64,000 nucleotides of DNA from contig NC_030817.1 in the NCBI RefSeq assembly GCF_001704415.2, forward strand, positions 34,173,550 through 34,237,549, in the 5' to 3' direction. Source of the stretch: Capra hircus (Eukaryota > Chordata > Mammalia > Artiodactyla > Bovidae). Below, in pieces: positions 1-12,344 of this stretch (its first letter is position 1; each line of letters begins with the position of its first letter). The translations under genes were made by a program, and so were the position numbers. Below the pieces are notes generated by a model, which did not search any database, was not told where the DNA came from, and saw only the letters and a list, made by a program, of their open reading frames with translations.

Positions 1-3000
1 TATCCCTTGACTTTTTTAAAAAGAATAGAAAACACAGAGGAATTAATAACACAAGGGAAAAAATAATGCAAGCAGCCTGTAGTAAAAATCTAATCATTGC
101 TAGGCCATGCAGAAAATGCAAGGATGACACTGTAATTATTACAGTAGCAGGAGGCAAATGCACTTCATATAAAACTGTTTCTGGGGGTTTTGTGGATGTT
201 GCGGAGGAAACTTAAGACACACTATGTCAGGACAGAATGCTTTTCCTCCATAAAGATGTTCTGGGAAAGGGATTTGGTTCTAATTCATGGAAAGCTATTT
301 ATGCAACAGGCAGAAAGGTTGAAACTCTAAATTTAGCTACTGAAGAAAAAAAAAGTAACTTTCTTTAGAAAACTGCATGGAAAAAGAACTTGAAGAAATT
401 TAAATTTTGTCCCTCATTTTACATAAAATTCTCTCTACATTATAAACAACAGTATTAACAATAGCAGCAAGAGAAAACGTCTAACAAATCCAGCATCCAA
501 CAGGCTGGGCATAATATAATTTAAGAGACATCCTTAAAGTGAGATGTTGAAAATCTCCACAGTGTCCTAAAATAACAATTTTCATAGTTAAAACTCTGCC
601 CGCAGGAATTCAGAATTTTGTTTTTCAATATCAGAGATAGTGTTGATTGGATAGAATTAGAATCTTTAATATTGCGTTTTCTAGAGGAAAAAGATAAAAA
701 TTTAACAAATAAACCAAAAAAGTAGATGCAAATCTACAAAACAATATTCTGCTTGCTTATTGGGGACTTTCACAGCCTTCTTGGGGATTATCAAATTGAA
801 GTCAAATCCACAGGCACTTGAGTTAACCGGTAGCTCCCGCCATGAGAGCACAGGACAAGTAATGATGCTTTCTCCAGGGACAAAGGCTTTTTGAATTAGA
901 ACTATGCTTACTACATCATTCAGTTGAAAGGGACCCAATTATATTATCTATTTCCCCAACTCCTACTCTAGAGTAGACAAATGCATACCCAATCTTTTTC
1001 AAAACAACATCCCCATGAAAAGTTCCCCAATCTGTATTTTTTATGTCATTTTGATATTTAATAACCCTTAGTCCTGAAGCTGCCTTTTAAAGCTCTTTTC
1101 CCCTTGCCTTCACTCCATAAAATAGGAAAGAGTCACCTCGTACTTTTCATAGACTTCAAAGCTATTAAGTCAGCATTTTATTTTCTAGGTAAAATGTTCA
1201 AAGCTTCTCTACTTTTTCTCATAGGCTTTTTTATTTTCCCTATCTGCTGCTCCTCTTCTTGAGCCTCCTTCCAATGAGGGACATGCATAAAATGCATGGC
1301 GGGCTGCCCTGCACAAAGTCAGTGCTCAAGAACTGCTCAGGTTCTTTTCTTAGCCGTTTTCAAAATCCTGATTAGATTTTGGAGTGCAAGATGGATGCCA
1401 GTAGCTCAGTAAGCACTTTCCAATGGCTCAAGAGAATAAAAGGCTCCTTCGTGACCTCCCTGCTACGTCTTTGGACATCAGAACAGCCACACTACCCTTT
1501 TCTAAAACATTCTGATCCTGATGTCTTATCAGCTCATTCTGGATGGCCAATTAGTCACCTGTGCTGTATCTTAAGAAGCTGCATCTTACCATTTTTCATC
1601 ATGTGAGAATTGTATTTCCTCCTCTAAGCGTGAATTTTTGTGACATTAAGTTTAGTGGAGCTTAGTCTAGTTTGGGGGGACATCTTCAGTGTATCAACTG
1701 TATTCCTAAAGATAACAGATCATTCTTGCTTTCCCAGTACACCTGAACTTAATGTTCTGGATAACTATTGAGCAGGACAATGTAAATAATAACAAAAATA
1801 TCTTCTATACCTAATAAGAATGTTCTCGAAAAACCTGTACAAGGAGGTGATTTGTGTTGACCCATCAAGTATTTGAGCTGCTTTGTCTTGCAAATGATGT
1901 CACACACCTGGAGACATACGTGAAGGAGATACCTATAGACTATGCTATAGACTTGTGTTCACTGAACAGAGTAATGCCTGCAGGCCCAAAGGGACAATAA
2001 ATCCATGAATTGGCTTTAGTGGTGGCCTAAAGACTGACCATGGAACGGATCACTGATGAGAACATAAAATATTACTAAGTCTCGGACTCCTCCCAACTAA
2101 ATACAACTTGTTTTTCACAGAATCACAGGGTATTAGAGATGAAATGGATCTGACGTGGCCAGGATGTGAGAGATAATCTATAAAGTTTATAATCCACTTT
2201 TTTTTTTTGGAAAGAAAAAATAGAAAGGTTAATTGGCCCACAGTTAACAATGAATGGTGGAGCAGGCCTTGAACCGGGACTCCCTGACTGCCAGTCAGAA
2301 CTCCAGAACACTGCTTCCTGTATCTAGTCCCTGGCTGTCCTTGATGGGCACCTCAGAGGTGTGTACCTTTATCCCTGTGGTCTCCTGCACCACATGTGTC
2401 TGGCTGGCTTCCTCTGATCTTTCAAGATGACACTGCAGTGACACCTCCTCTGGCAGCTTTCCCTCCTTCCATGCCACCTCTCCCCTGGAGGCTGTGCTCA
2501 TATGCCTCTCTCTGTCCTGGCACCTCTGCACACCTCCTGAATCTCTCACTACTAGCTGAGGACTTTATCTTCTATCTCCCTCTCTGGCATGTGCCCATTT
2601 GACAGCAGGGCCAATGCCTGATCATCTCCATCACAGTATTTGGTACAGACTGGGTGCTCCATAAATGCTCTGTGAGTAAATGCATACATGAGTAAACCAT
2701 GGGCCAATAAGCACACAATTGAGGAGTGAAATCTGTCACACTAATTGGTCACCATGCTATTTTGACTCAGTCCCAAACAAACGCCCTGGCTGAGCAGATC
2801 CACAGCAGCCCAGAAACAACCACTTGCTTAGACATACAGCTCCTGGGCTCTGTTCTCATTGGCTTTTCCCAGGAGGTCTGTTTCCTATACTGCAGGCTCC
2901 AAGACTATCTCAGAAGGTGGGGAAGAGTCCAGTGCTATAAATCACAGAAAAGCAGGGCCTTGTTAACACAGTGCTACAGCAAAGCAAGCCTCTGGTCTGT

Positions 3001-3215
3001 ACTCTCGTTCCCATCACAGAGGACCAGCTAAGCAAGAGCCTTAGCATGGCTGGATGTGAAGGCTGTCTGGCTTCCTGGGGTTATTCTCCACGACCCTTTA
3101 TCGCTCTCATGAAATCTCAACCAGCCATGGTCCAATCGTTTCAAGTGTTGCCAGGGTCATGACTTTTGTATAGAGGGCGACCCATCAGAACTGCTTTTTA
3201 AGAAAATAAAGCCAT
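1..3215. other. Last TMEM260 intron, mostly unannotated
   Basis: I recognise no exon here. Roughly 2410-2700 and nearby sequence resemble degraded L2/MIR material, ending in a ctgggtgctccataaatgct-type tail on the plus strand, but the match is weak. Open frames of 60-100 codons occur on both strands without recognisable domains, splice context or homology. Confidence 0.5.
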
Positions 3216-3666
3216 TGTATTAGTTTCCTATTACTGTTGTAACAAATCACCACAAATGTAGCGGTTAAAACATAGCAGTTAAAACAATATAAATGTATTA
3301 TCATATATTTTTAGAGGATCTAGAATCTGTTTGGTTTTTTTTTGCCTTTCCTAGCTTTCAGAGGCTGCCTGCACTTCCTAACTTGTGGCCCCTTCCTCCA
3401 TCTTTCAGGCCAGCTACCTGGCAATCTTCAAATCTCTTTCTGACCTCTGCTTGCAATGCCATGTCTCCTTCTCTGACTCTGACCTTCCTACCTCCTTCTT
3501 CTAGGGACCCCTGTGATTACATTAGGCCCACCTGGATAATCTAGGATAATCTCCCCACCTCAGGATCCTTAATCACATCTGCAACGTGCCCTTTGCCATG
3601 TAAGGCCACATATTCACAAGTTCTGGAGATGAGGACATGGACTTCTTACATTATTTTGTCAACCAC
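3216..3666 (+). repeat. MaLR/MLT1-like solitary LTR
   Basis: The segment starts TGTATTAGTTTCCTATTACT and ends near ttgtcaaccac. It keeps the internal landmarks of this old mammalian LTR group: aacaaatcaccacaaa, a pyrimidine-rich centre, gattacattaggcccacctg, ataatctccccacctcagga and ttgccatgtaaggccacata. No internal retroviral genes flank it, so it is a solo LTR inside the last TMEM260 intron. The exact subfamily is uncertain. Confidence 0.65.
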
Positions 3667-3849
3667 GGTCATTTACTTTGAATATTATTTGAGAGACACA
3701 TGATTCTTTTTCCATTTGTATTGTTTTAGAATGCCAAATAAAGCTGGAAACAAAAAAGTAAAAACTCTGTGATACACTCTCTTTACATCCCAAACAGTCA
3801 CCACTACCCTCCCACCAAATGTATTTATATATATAAAAGTGCAACATAC

Positions 3850-3940
3850 GTTATAGGCGTGAGTGTAGAGTTGAGCTTTCACATTTGAAGGCAAACTTGC
3901 ACTTTCTGCCAGGTTGAAGATGAAGAACGGTGTTTTCATC
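3850..3940 (-). CDS. TMEM260: TMEM260 exon 15
   Basis: The exon is 91 nt, from acceptor ctactcccag to donor gtatgt. One base completes R539 and residues 540-569 follow: MKTPFFIFNLAESASLPSNV, then KAQLYTHAYN. The open frame runs on into the intron (VCCTF...), but the GT after HAYN and the homology to the known protein place the end here. About 84 further residues and the stop codon are expected in a last exon. I searched 1-3849 for them and did not find them, so that exon lies to the left. Confidence 0.95.
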
Positions 3941-5107
3941 CTGGGAGTAGGAGGGTGTTCGCGTCAATTTCACATTCAAAACTAAATCAGCCAGACTTTT
4001 CCGTTGATGAGGATCATACAGAATCCTTTATTATACTCTTTTCACTTCTTTCATACTCACAGAAGTTTACTCTGAACCAACAGTAACCCTCCCCCCAACC
4101 CCAAGACACTGCATTCTGTTCATCATCACTATTGTGCATCACCTTCCCTCCAGATCTTCACTGTGCAAGAGCAGCTGGGAACGGGGCCGCGGGGCTGGGG
4201 GTGGCGGGGAGACTTGCTGAGTCTGTCAGCACATCCCTGAAGATACCCATCACGACGGCTCATGCCGTGTGTGACCAGTTCTTCAGAGGTGGCTGGACTC
4301 TTTGACCACATGAACTCATCCAAATTGTATTCAGCACACCAATTAAATCAATACCTGCCCGAATAATGACCTGCTTTCTTCCTTTATGTGATTTCTCCCC
4401 CAGCTTTCCCACACTGTCACACTGAAGAATCATGCAAACATTTGGTATATCTTTGATTAGTCCCTCAAAGCAAGCGTTTGTTCTTATAACAAATTTTCTG
4501 ACATTTCCAATGTCAGAAATGCAATTTTCTGACATTTCCAAAATACTACTACAAAGACTATCTTTTTTGTAATTGTTATTTTGTCAAGAACCATATTCCC
4601 TGACAATTAAAACAAAAACCCTCTTTAAATGTATTACACCCTAACTCAATTCCTGGTGCACTCAGCCCCTGGCCCAGAGTGGGCATCAATCCATTTTTCC
4701 TGGAGGAAGTACTTCATACTTGGTACCCCTGTCTGCATCACTTAGGCCTTTTACATTTTAGGCCAAAGTCTGTTAGTGTTAGATATTTTGAATATTTTAA
4801 AATAATGGCAGGAACACAGAGAGACAAGAGCATCACTGTGAAGTGCTCATTTCACATAGGAACAGGGAAGTCCAGCATCTAGCACATGAACAGTCAAACC
4901 TCTTGGAATATGTCTGTCTACTCCACTGACAACAGGAACTGTGTCATATTCCTACGTGTAGCCAACAAGCCTGGCATGGTGCCTGGTCTCTAGGAAGTTT
5001 TCAATAAGTGCTTAAATAACTAGCTAGCACATTACACATGGGTCAGGGCGGTAACTATCAATTTCTCCTCAATCAATTACACTGACTTTGGTTCAGTGGA
5101 GGCAGGA
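3941..5107. other. Introns around exons 14-15, little recognised
   Basis: No exon besides 14 and 15 is seen here. About 4655-5020 has L2/MIR-like words, such as the catggtgcctggtctctagg motif near 4975, but is too decayed to name. A compact perfect repeat cluster sits at 4492-4541 and is listed separately. Confidence 0.45.
4492..4541. repeat. 19-bp direct repeat with embedded 10-bp palindrome
   Basis: The 19-mer aattttctgacatttccaa occurs at 4492-4510 and again, identically, at 4523-4541. Between and within them, ttctgacatt (4496-4505) and aatgtcagaa (4509-4518) are perfect inverted arms around a 3-nt spacer. No known element explains it. Confidence 0.9.
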
Positions 5108-5305
5108 GAGCACAGGAGTGAATGTTCCAGTCAGAGAAATGGGAATTTTGGACTCTATTGGTAGAGCTATGTGGCCTTGGACAAGTAACCTCTCTGCTTT
5201 CAGTTTGTTCTTTGTGTAAAATGGGGTAAGATTGACTTCTTCACAGGTTATTGTATGGATGAAATGAGATTATGCCTTAGTAACAATTAGTACAATGCCC
5301 CAAAC
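5108..5305 (+). repeat. MIR SINE
   Basis: The core words of MIR are visible in plus orientation: agctatgtggccttggacaa, gtaacctctctgctttcag, tgtaaaatggggtaagattg and gaaatgagattatg. This is an ancient mammalian tRNA-derived SINE, decayed at both ends. Confidence 0.75.
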
Positions 5306-5430
5306 AAAATAATTGCTCACAAATATTACTTTTATTGTCACCATGCCCCCCTGCTCCCCAAATGAAAAGCGCCACAAGCTACTTCTACTACATTAAAAAT
5401 AAACTGTAAACCGAAAGCATAATTAGTCAC

Positions 5431-5484
5431 CTTGCTTGCCACATCTCTTCATTGGCCACAGATTCCCAGGAAGAAGGATCAAAC
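5431..5484 (-). CDS. TMEM260: TMEM260 exon 14 (54 nt)
   Basis: This 54-nt exon lies between acceptor taactacag and donor gtgact. One base completes R521, then FDPSSWESVANEEMWQA (residues 522-538) and two bases of R539. It was found by asking which sequence joins YGR of exon 13 to the MKTPFF of exon 15, and it fits in phase at both ends. The donor, gtgact, is the weakest in this set, so alternative use is possible; skipping would keep the frame because 54 is divisible by three. It is too short to appear as an ORF. Confidence 0.92.
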
Positions 5485-6175
5485 CTGTAGTTAGAAGAAA
5501 ATGGTAACATTTTCCTGCCAGTTATCTTTATTGTTATGGACATGTAATTTTTCTTTTATAATCTTACAAGGCAAATAAAATATGTTGCATCTTGAAGTAC
5601 GGATAGAAACCAAAATAACAAACTTATTCCCCTAGAAATATTTGATGGTTAGGAATTTGAGGTTTTGGTAAATGTATTCTTAATCTGCATAGTGAGCCCC
5701 ACTGCCTCACAGGAGCACACGAAAGCTCAGTGGGAAGAGGCTGGAGGCTTCCCGAGATCTGTCAGGTGGGCAGTGGGGTGGGGGTGAGGCCTGGGTCCCT
5801 CTGTGGGCACAGCTGAAAGCCATAGAGCTGTGAGGAGAGGGGACTCCTGGCTTTGATAAATCGTTGTTGGAGCTAGGATACTGCTCAAAGAGCACTGGCT
5901 AAACCATTCACTGATTTTTTTCCCACTTAATTAAAATTTCTCTTAGCATGTGTCTACTTTGATAAAATGGAGGCAGTGAGTGATGCTGTGTACCTGTACT
6001 GTATCAGCTGTTGGGAGAACAGGGGATTTTCCAGCTTTTCCTCACAATGATCACAGAGTACTTTGATACACAACTACTTATCCAGCTCTGGCTGGAGCAC
6101 AGCAGCGGGGTCTGTTTGCTCACATTGACTCAGAAAACTTTGGCAGTATTTGTTCATTTGATTTTGAGGGTTGCT

Positions 6176-6419
6176 CTTGAATTACAGGCTTCCCTGATAG
6201 CTCAGTTGGTAAAGAATCTGCCTGCAATGCAGGGGACCCCAGTTTGATTCCTGAGTCAGGAAGATCCTCTGGAGAAGGGAAAGGCTACCCACTCCAGTAG
6301 TCTTGGGCTTCCCTTGTGGCTCAGCTGGCAAAGAATCTGCCTGCAATGCAGGAGACCTGGGTTCGATCCTCGAGTTGGGAAGATTCTCTGGAGAAGGGAA
6401 CGCTTACCCACTTGAATTA
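6176..6419 (+). repeat. Bov-tA SINE with two tandem tRNA heads
   Basis: Two tRNA-like heads (gatagctcagttggtaaag and gtggctcagctggcaaagaa) follow one another, each with a gttcgatcc-type B box and a gggaagatcctctggagaag-type linker. The element body is 6185-6410. It is bracketed by the 9-bp target duplication cttgaatta at 6176-6184 and 6411-6419, so the two heads moved as one unit. Confidence 0.88.
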
Positions 6420-6637
6420 TAAGCAGTAATGATCTAATCTTTGCATAATTCATAATTTAATTTTAAAAATGGGCAATAGAGAGCCTATCTTCAGATGGTG
6501 ACTCATTTTCCATATGGGAGAGAGTCAACTATAGGTAGAGATGCTTCCAGGAAGACTAATCAAAACAACAGAACGAGGCTAACGCCAAACAGTTGTGAAG
6601 AAAAAGTTACTTAAATCCCAGTCTTCCTACAGAGAAG

Positions 6638-6799
6638 TGATCCGCCATTCTTTTTTTTTTTTCTTTTCTTGTTTTGGCCACACCATGTGGCATGTGGGAT
6701 CTTAGTTCTCTGACCAGGGATGGAACCCGAGCCATTTGCTATGGAAGTGGGGAGTCTTAACCACTGGACCACCAGGGAGGTCCCTGATCAGCCATTCTT
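6638..6799 (-). repeat. CHR-type SINE (tRNA-derived, cetartiodactyl)
   Basis: A poly-T stretch on the plus strand (6651-6661) is followed by ttggccacaccatgtggcat, gatcttagttctctgaccag and ccactggaccaccagggagg, the antisense of a CHR SINE. The 15-bp target duplications (tgatccgccattctt and tgatcagccattctt, one mismatch) lie at 6638-6652 and 6785-6799. Confidence 0.85.
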
Positions 6800-7222
6800 A
6801 AAGAAGAAAAAAAAAAAAAGTGACAAGTTTATGTGGGTGGGGACTATTAGGGACAACAGAGTGAGCTTTAAAGCTCTGCTTCAGTTCATGAATCTCTCCC
6901 ACTTTTAGGGTCTAAGATACAGGATGATGGACCATGTAGCATTACAAGAGCTGGATGTGGATGGTGGCACATATCTAACTACATGGTGCCCGCTGAACCA
7001 TCACTGCCTTTCCTCCACCTCTCCACTGTTCTTCAAGCCTGAGCACAAGAAATATATGCTCTCCTTCTCTATCACGATACTCTGTGGGCAGCAAATAGCA
7101 ATAATAACTACTAATAAAAAACAAAAAAAAATCAAAAAAATTAAAAGGCATTTCAAAATTTAGTAAGTGTTTTAGGCAAACAAAACAGCTACACACTGAT
7201 GGGGAACAACTGCCCTCCATAC

Positions 7223-7399
7223 CTTCCATAGTCTTCAGTCCAGTTATAAATATTTCTCGTAAGTTTAATCCACTCCTCAGGGTTGAATACAATCTCTGAA
7301 GAAACTAATTTGTCACAAGAACCCCATGGCCAAAGTGAATAATTCTTTTTCCAGGTTGGGTCGCCTTCGTGAATTCCTATGCAAACAAATGTTTCTTTT
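7223..7399 (-). CDS. TMEM260: TMEM260 exon 13
   Basis: The exon is 177 nt, from acceptor ttcaatag to donor gtatgg. One base completes Q462, residues 463-520 follow, and two bases of R521 end it. It reads KETFVCIGIHEGDPTWKKNY, then SLWPWGSCDKL and EEWIKLTRNIYNWTEDYG. Two N-glycosylation sequons are visible, NYS near residue 481 and NWT near residue 514, which fits a luminal location. The donor is weaker than average (AG then gtatgg). The frame is continuous with exons 12 and 14. Confidence 0.96.
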
Positions 7400-7994
7400 C
7401 TATTGAAGACAGAAAAATATGTATTATCAGCTTAAAGTTCTAAAGGCCAAATACATATAACTCAGGAAGGGTCATTTTTGACTCTAAACCTCAGTTACCA
7501 ATAAACCATTTGTGAACACTTTGGTTTCTTTAAATCTCTGCCAACAGGTTGCTTTAAATTTATATTAGTGGGGAAAAAAGCTGTCTGGGGATTGAAGGGA
7601 AGCACACAGACATAAATAATAAAACCTACCTGTTTGTGACATGGTAAGAAATCAGTTGGGGACAAACACAAGGAAAGAGTCTGTGGTTCTGTCTCATGTG
7701 TAAATATACATATTTGCTACCTTCTAAATTTTATAGGTGGAAACATGTCTTCATATTAGTAGTACTACTAATACTAGTAGTAGTCTTTCTGTCCTCCAAT
7801 TTCCATTGCATTTTACTTTTAATCTCTTTTAGCATTATTTTATTGAACCTACTGTTTTCATTTACAAATCCTTCTGAGTAGCCCAGAAGCATCCTGAGGA
7901 TAGGCGCTTTATCTCTAAATTAATTCTGAAATCTAAACATGGAAAAACTATCTGAAGATTCTGAACAGTAAATGTAGAAAGAAGACTGAGGGAA

Positions 7995-8300
7995 GAAAGC
8001 AGAACTCTGCTGCTGATGCTGCTGCTAAGTCGCTTCAGTCTTGTCCGACTCTGTGCGACCCCAGAGATGGCGGCCCACCAGGCTCCCCGTCCCTGGGATT
8101 CTCCAGGCAAGAACACTGGAGTGGGTTGCCACTGCCTTCTCCAATGCATGAAAGTGAAAAGTGAAAGTGAAGTCACTCAGTTGTGTCCGACTCTTCCCGA
8201 CCCCATAGACTGCAGCCCACCAGGCTCCTCCGCCCATGGGATTTTCCAGGCAAGAGGACTGGAGTGGGTTGCTATTGCCTTCTCCGAAAGAAGAATTCTG
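7995..8300 (-). repeat. BOV-A2 SINE (two Bov-A monomers)
   Basis: Two similar monomers are joined by the linker gaaagtgaaaagtgaaagtg. Each monomer holds agcccaccaggctcc and gattctccaggcaag-like words, with a gctgctgctaag tail at the left that marks minus orientation. Imperfect 15-bp target duplications (2 mismatches) lie at 7995-8009 and 8286-8300. Open frames over it on both strands are artefacts of the repeat. Confidence 0.88.
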
Positions 8301-8879
8301 AGTTCCACCAAATCTGTGGTGAGTTTACTCCTTTTCATCTTCCAGGATTACCTGGCCTGAACTCAAAGGAAGCCTGAAACCCAAAATACATACCAAGTGA
8401 GAACAAAAAGATCTCAAGAGAAGCCTTCCCCTCTCTTTTTTCCCGAGTCCAAGGAGCAGGAACAGGAAATTGTACGGATTAGAAGAACAGAGGAAATCCC
8501 CAGAACTTTTTCCCTTGTCTCCTTCCCTGGGCACCAGGCAACACTGCGTCAGCAGCAGAAGCAGCAGCACGGGGGCAGCTGGGCAGGCTCCTGTAACTCT
8601 GTGGAAGTGGACACTTCTCGCTAACCAGAGGAGCTGTGGTTCCAAGAACTGGGAGCAAACTCCCATTACTCCTCCACTGGATGGGCTTCATGTAATTTTA
8701 GAAAGACAGAATGTGTGTCAATGAGCTTGAAGCTAGATCAGGAGAAACTGTATAATTTAAACAAAGAGGAAAAAATATTGAAAGTATAGAGTCTTCGGTA
8801 CCTGTGGAACAATATCAAAAGGTCTAACACTGGAGTCATCAGAATGCCAGGAGAAGAGAAAAAAGGTGGAGCAGGAAAA

Positions 8880-10980
8880 GTACTTCAAGAAATAACATCA
8901 GAAAACTTCCAACTTTTGTGAAAGACATAATCTTTCAGATTCACGAAACTTAGTAAATCCCAAGCAGGTTAAACTCAAAGAAATTCATGCCCAGATACAT
9001 CATAATCAAATTGCTTAAAATTAAAGACAAAAATTCTTGAAAGCAGTCAGAAAAAAATAACACATTTCACACAAGAGAAACAATGATTTGAATAACTGCA
9101 GATTTCTCAACAGAAGCCATGCATGGCAAGAGGATATAAAATAACACTGTTAAAGTGGTGAGAGAAACAAAAGAACTATCCAACCCAGAATTCCATATCC
9201 AGAAATATCCTTCAAAAATGAAGGTGAAATAAAGACATTTTTGGGTAAAGAAAGACTAAGAGAATTCACTGCTAACAGTCTTTCTCTGAAAGAAATGCTA
9301 AAGGACTAACTTCAGAAGGGAGAAAAATGATACAAGTTGGAAAGCTGGAACACCAGGATTGAAGGAAGAGCAACAGATCTGGTAAATATCTGAACAAATA
9401 TCTAAGACTACTTTTTCTCTTAAATTAAAAAACATATGTTGAAAACAAAAATTATCATATGTCTAATATAACATGTTTGACAACACAATCAAAAGTGGAG
9501 TAAAGGAACTAACATGCCACTAAGATTTCTACAGTTCACTTGAAGTAGTAAATTGGTTTAGTCACTAAGTGATATCCGACTCTTGTGACCCACGGATTAT
9601 AGCCCACCAGGCTCTCTGTCCATGGGATTTTCCAGGCAAGAGTACTGGAGTGGTTTGTCATTTCCTTTTCCAAAAGTAGTAAATAGATTGTGAAAGTTAA
9701 ATATGTCTGTATACTGTAATTCTAAGAGCAACCACTGAAAAAATTTACCAAGAGACACCGTAACATGGAATGCTAAAAAAAATCAAATTCCCAAAAGAAA
9801 GCAGGAAGGGAAACAGTAGAATGAGAAACAGAAGAACAAACAGAAAACAAATAATAAAATGATAGCTGTACATCTAAAACATGTCAATATTTACATTAAA
9901 TGCAAATATTCTGGATATAAATGAAATGATAGACAAATTGTCAGAATGGATAATAAAACAAGAGTCAAATATGTGCTATCTACAAGAAACCCACTTTAAA
10001 CATGACATAGGTGGCTAAAAGCAAAAGGAAAAAAAAAAAGATATGCCATGAAAACACTAATCAAATTAAAACCAGTAAAAAACCCCAGAAGTATTTTTTT
10101 TTTTTGGTAAATATAGAAAAAGGTACAAAGGCAATTAAATGAAGAAAGAATAAATGTTTTCAACATGATATTAGGACAAAATAACATTCATAGGCAAAAA
10201 TATCTTTGTTCTAAGCAACCCCCTTGCAAAAATTAACTCAAAATTGATTTTTGATCTGAAATATAAAACATAAAACTGTAAAACTCTTAGAAGAAAACAC
10301 GAGATAATCTTTGTGACCTGGCATTAGGCAAGAGTTGTTTGACCAGAGATTAAAAAGTATGATTCATAAAAGAGAATAAGATAATTGGATTTCATCAAAA
10401 TAAAAAAAAATTACCTGCAAAAGACACTCTGAAAAGAACAAAAAGACTGGCAGAAAATATCACATATTTAATAAAAGATTTGAATCTAGAATATACACAG
10501 AACTCTCAAAACTCCATAGTAAGAAAACAAACAATCCAATAAATCCAATAATCCCATTTCTAGGTATGAAAACACATTCATACACAAACCTGTACATGAA
10601 TGTTTATAGCAGCTCTATTCACAAATAACTGGAAACAGCCCAAATGTCCTTGAATAGATGAATGGATAAACTGCAGTACATCCATACAAAGGAATACTAC
10701 TCAGTAACAAAAAGGAATAAACTATTGATACACAACAATAACTTGGAAGGATCTCAGAGGCATTTTGCTAAAGTAAGGTATGCTAGTATCAAAAAGTCAC
10801 ATACTTTATGAGTCCATTTATATGACATTCTGGAAAAGGTAAAACTATAGTAACAGGATAGATCTGTGGTTGTGAGGGTTAGCGGTCTGGGGACAGTACA
10901 ACAAAGGAGCAGAAAAAGGGAGTTTCTGAGGTCGTGGATCTGTTCTGTATCCTAACTGTTCTATCTACTTGGCAAATTCT
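8880..10980 (+). repeat. Old L1 (L1M-like), internally deleted
   Basis: The left part, about 8890-10020, carries L1 sequence up to the start of ORF2 (catcataatcaaattgctta, cagaattccatatccagaaa, tacaagaaacccactttaaa). The right part, about 10200-10970, is a 3' end (tctattcacaaataactgga, catacaaaggaatactactc). The bulk of ORF2 between them is missing. A Bov-A monomer interrupts the left part. Many stop codons and indels make it inert. Confidence 0.75.
9543..9684 (-). repeat. Single Bov-A monomer SINE
   Basis: The body, 9554-9673, contains agcccaccaggctctctgtc and gattttccaggcaagagtac. The perfect 11-bp target duplication aagtagtaaat at 9543-9553 and 9674-9684 shows that it integrated into the older L1 copy around it. 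Confidence 0.88.
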
Positions 10981-12344
10981 TTCTTAGTCTTTAAGTCTCC
11001 AAATTTCATCCATACCAGTATCATCATGCTTACCAGCTGATACTATAACTTATCTGTTTCACATTTAAGGCATCATTTGACATCTGTCTCAAAGATGGTA
11101 ACAGCAGGGATCACACCTGTCCATCTGCAGCTAGTACAGGTGTTGGGACATTTTGAATACCCAATATTTATTAAATAAATGCTGAATGAATGCCCCTCAG
11201 CAGAATTAATTGCTTCCTCATCCACTGTCCCAGAACATTTGGCTTATACTGTCCATTAAGTCATCCATTTAGTAAACACACATTGAACATTTACTGTGTC
11301 TCACACTTTACAAGGCTTTGTTAGTACAGAGCTTACACCATTATGGCCAACTGCATTCATATCTATGTATATATACAACTAGATTGTAGTCTACTTAAAT
11401 CTGGAACTGAGTCTCACTTTATTGCCTAATACAAATTGGTACATAGTAGGTTCAATTAATGTTTAAGAGGTTCAATTAAATAAACTGCACCAAAAATGCC
11501 TATTTGGAGATGTTGTTAATATTTTATTCCAAAATACAACAATTAATTATTACTCTCACAGCACATTTATATCTATTACCTTCATATTACTTCATGAGCC
11601 AGAGTAAACTTCAGGCTCTGAACACCAAAGTACCACTTAATTATGTTCTTAGTAAGGGACAGTTTAACTTTGGAATTTACAAAAATTTCTGAAATCCCCT
11701 TTATAAAAGGATAGAAATTATGAAATAAGTTTTCTTCTTCAGGCTCTGGACAATCCCAAGTGTTTCACGGACAGGAAAAATATTCAACAGTATACCACTG
11801 AAGGAGTTATTTATTCTTGACCTTAACTATGAATAATTTTATGTTCTGAAGTATAGAATTCACAATTCTCATATGTTATCTCAGTCAGCATAACTGTAGG
11901 TGTTTTTCTTATTTATAAAAATGCCTTATCCTTTAGAAAAAAATCCTTAAGCTATTTTTATATAGTGATTATTCCCAGAAAACATTTGCATTAAACTTAA
12001 AAGGGGGCCATGGTGTTGATCAGGGGGAAACTATAATTGCTTGCGATCTACCTGCAATGATTTCAAGTAGGCAGGCACATCTCCAATTTCTCTGAATTGA
12101 ACTAAGATCTTATTTGCTATTCTTGCTAATCTGTCTTTATTTTTCTTTTACCCAGAACAATAACATTTATTTTTGCCTGGTATCATTTATGCACAGATAT
12201 TCCATTTAATTACAAAGATAATCTCACCGGTGACAGGGAAATAGTGTAGAAAATTGGTCTTTTGGATGAAGCACAGCTGCTACATAAACAATTTTAGAAA
12301 AGCTTAAGATTTTAGAAAAGCTATTATATGAAAAGAATGCTTAC
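10981..12344. other. TMEM260 intron 12, part
   Basis: Sequence at about 11080-11200 ends with ttattaaataaatgctgaat, an L2/MIR-like 3' tail, but the rest has no feature I can name. No splice-bounded exon is seen. Confidence 0.4.

Noticed and set aside
702..938. Minus-strand 78-codon open frame
   Set aside because: It does not match the expected C-terminus of TMEM260, lacks splice context and has no domain I recognise. Probably chance.
2726..3031. Plus-strand 101-codon open frame
   Set aside because: No family signature, no start context or splice evidence, and it lies in an intron on the opposite strand.
6185..6410. Possible tRNA genes
   Set aside because: The tRNA-like heads here and in other Bov-tA copies are SINE promoter regions without a full cloverleaf or proper 3' end, so I call no functional tRNA.
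8016..8360. Plus-strand 114-codon open frame and its minus-strand partners
   Set aside because: Fully explained by the BOV-A2 SINE; the same peptides recur at other SINE copies in the window.
8325..8666. Minus-strand 113-codon frame
   Set aside because: Low-complexity leucine-rich translation with no motif; no exon signals and outside the TMEM260 frame.
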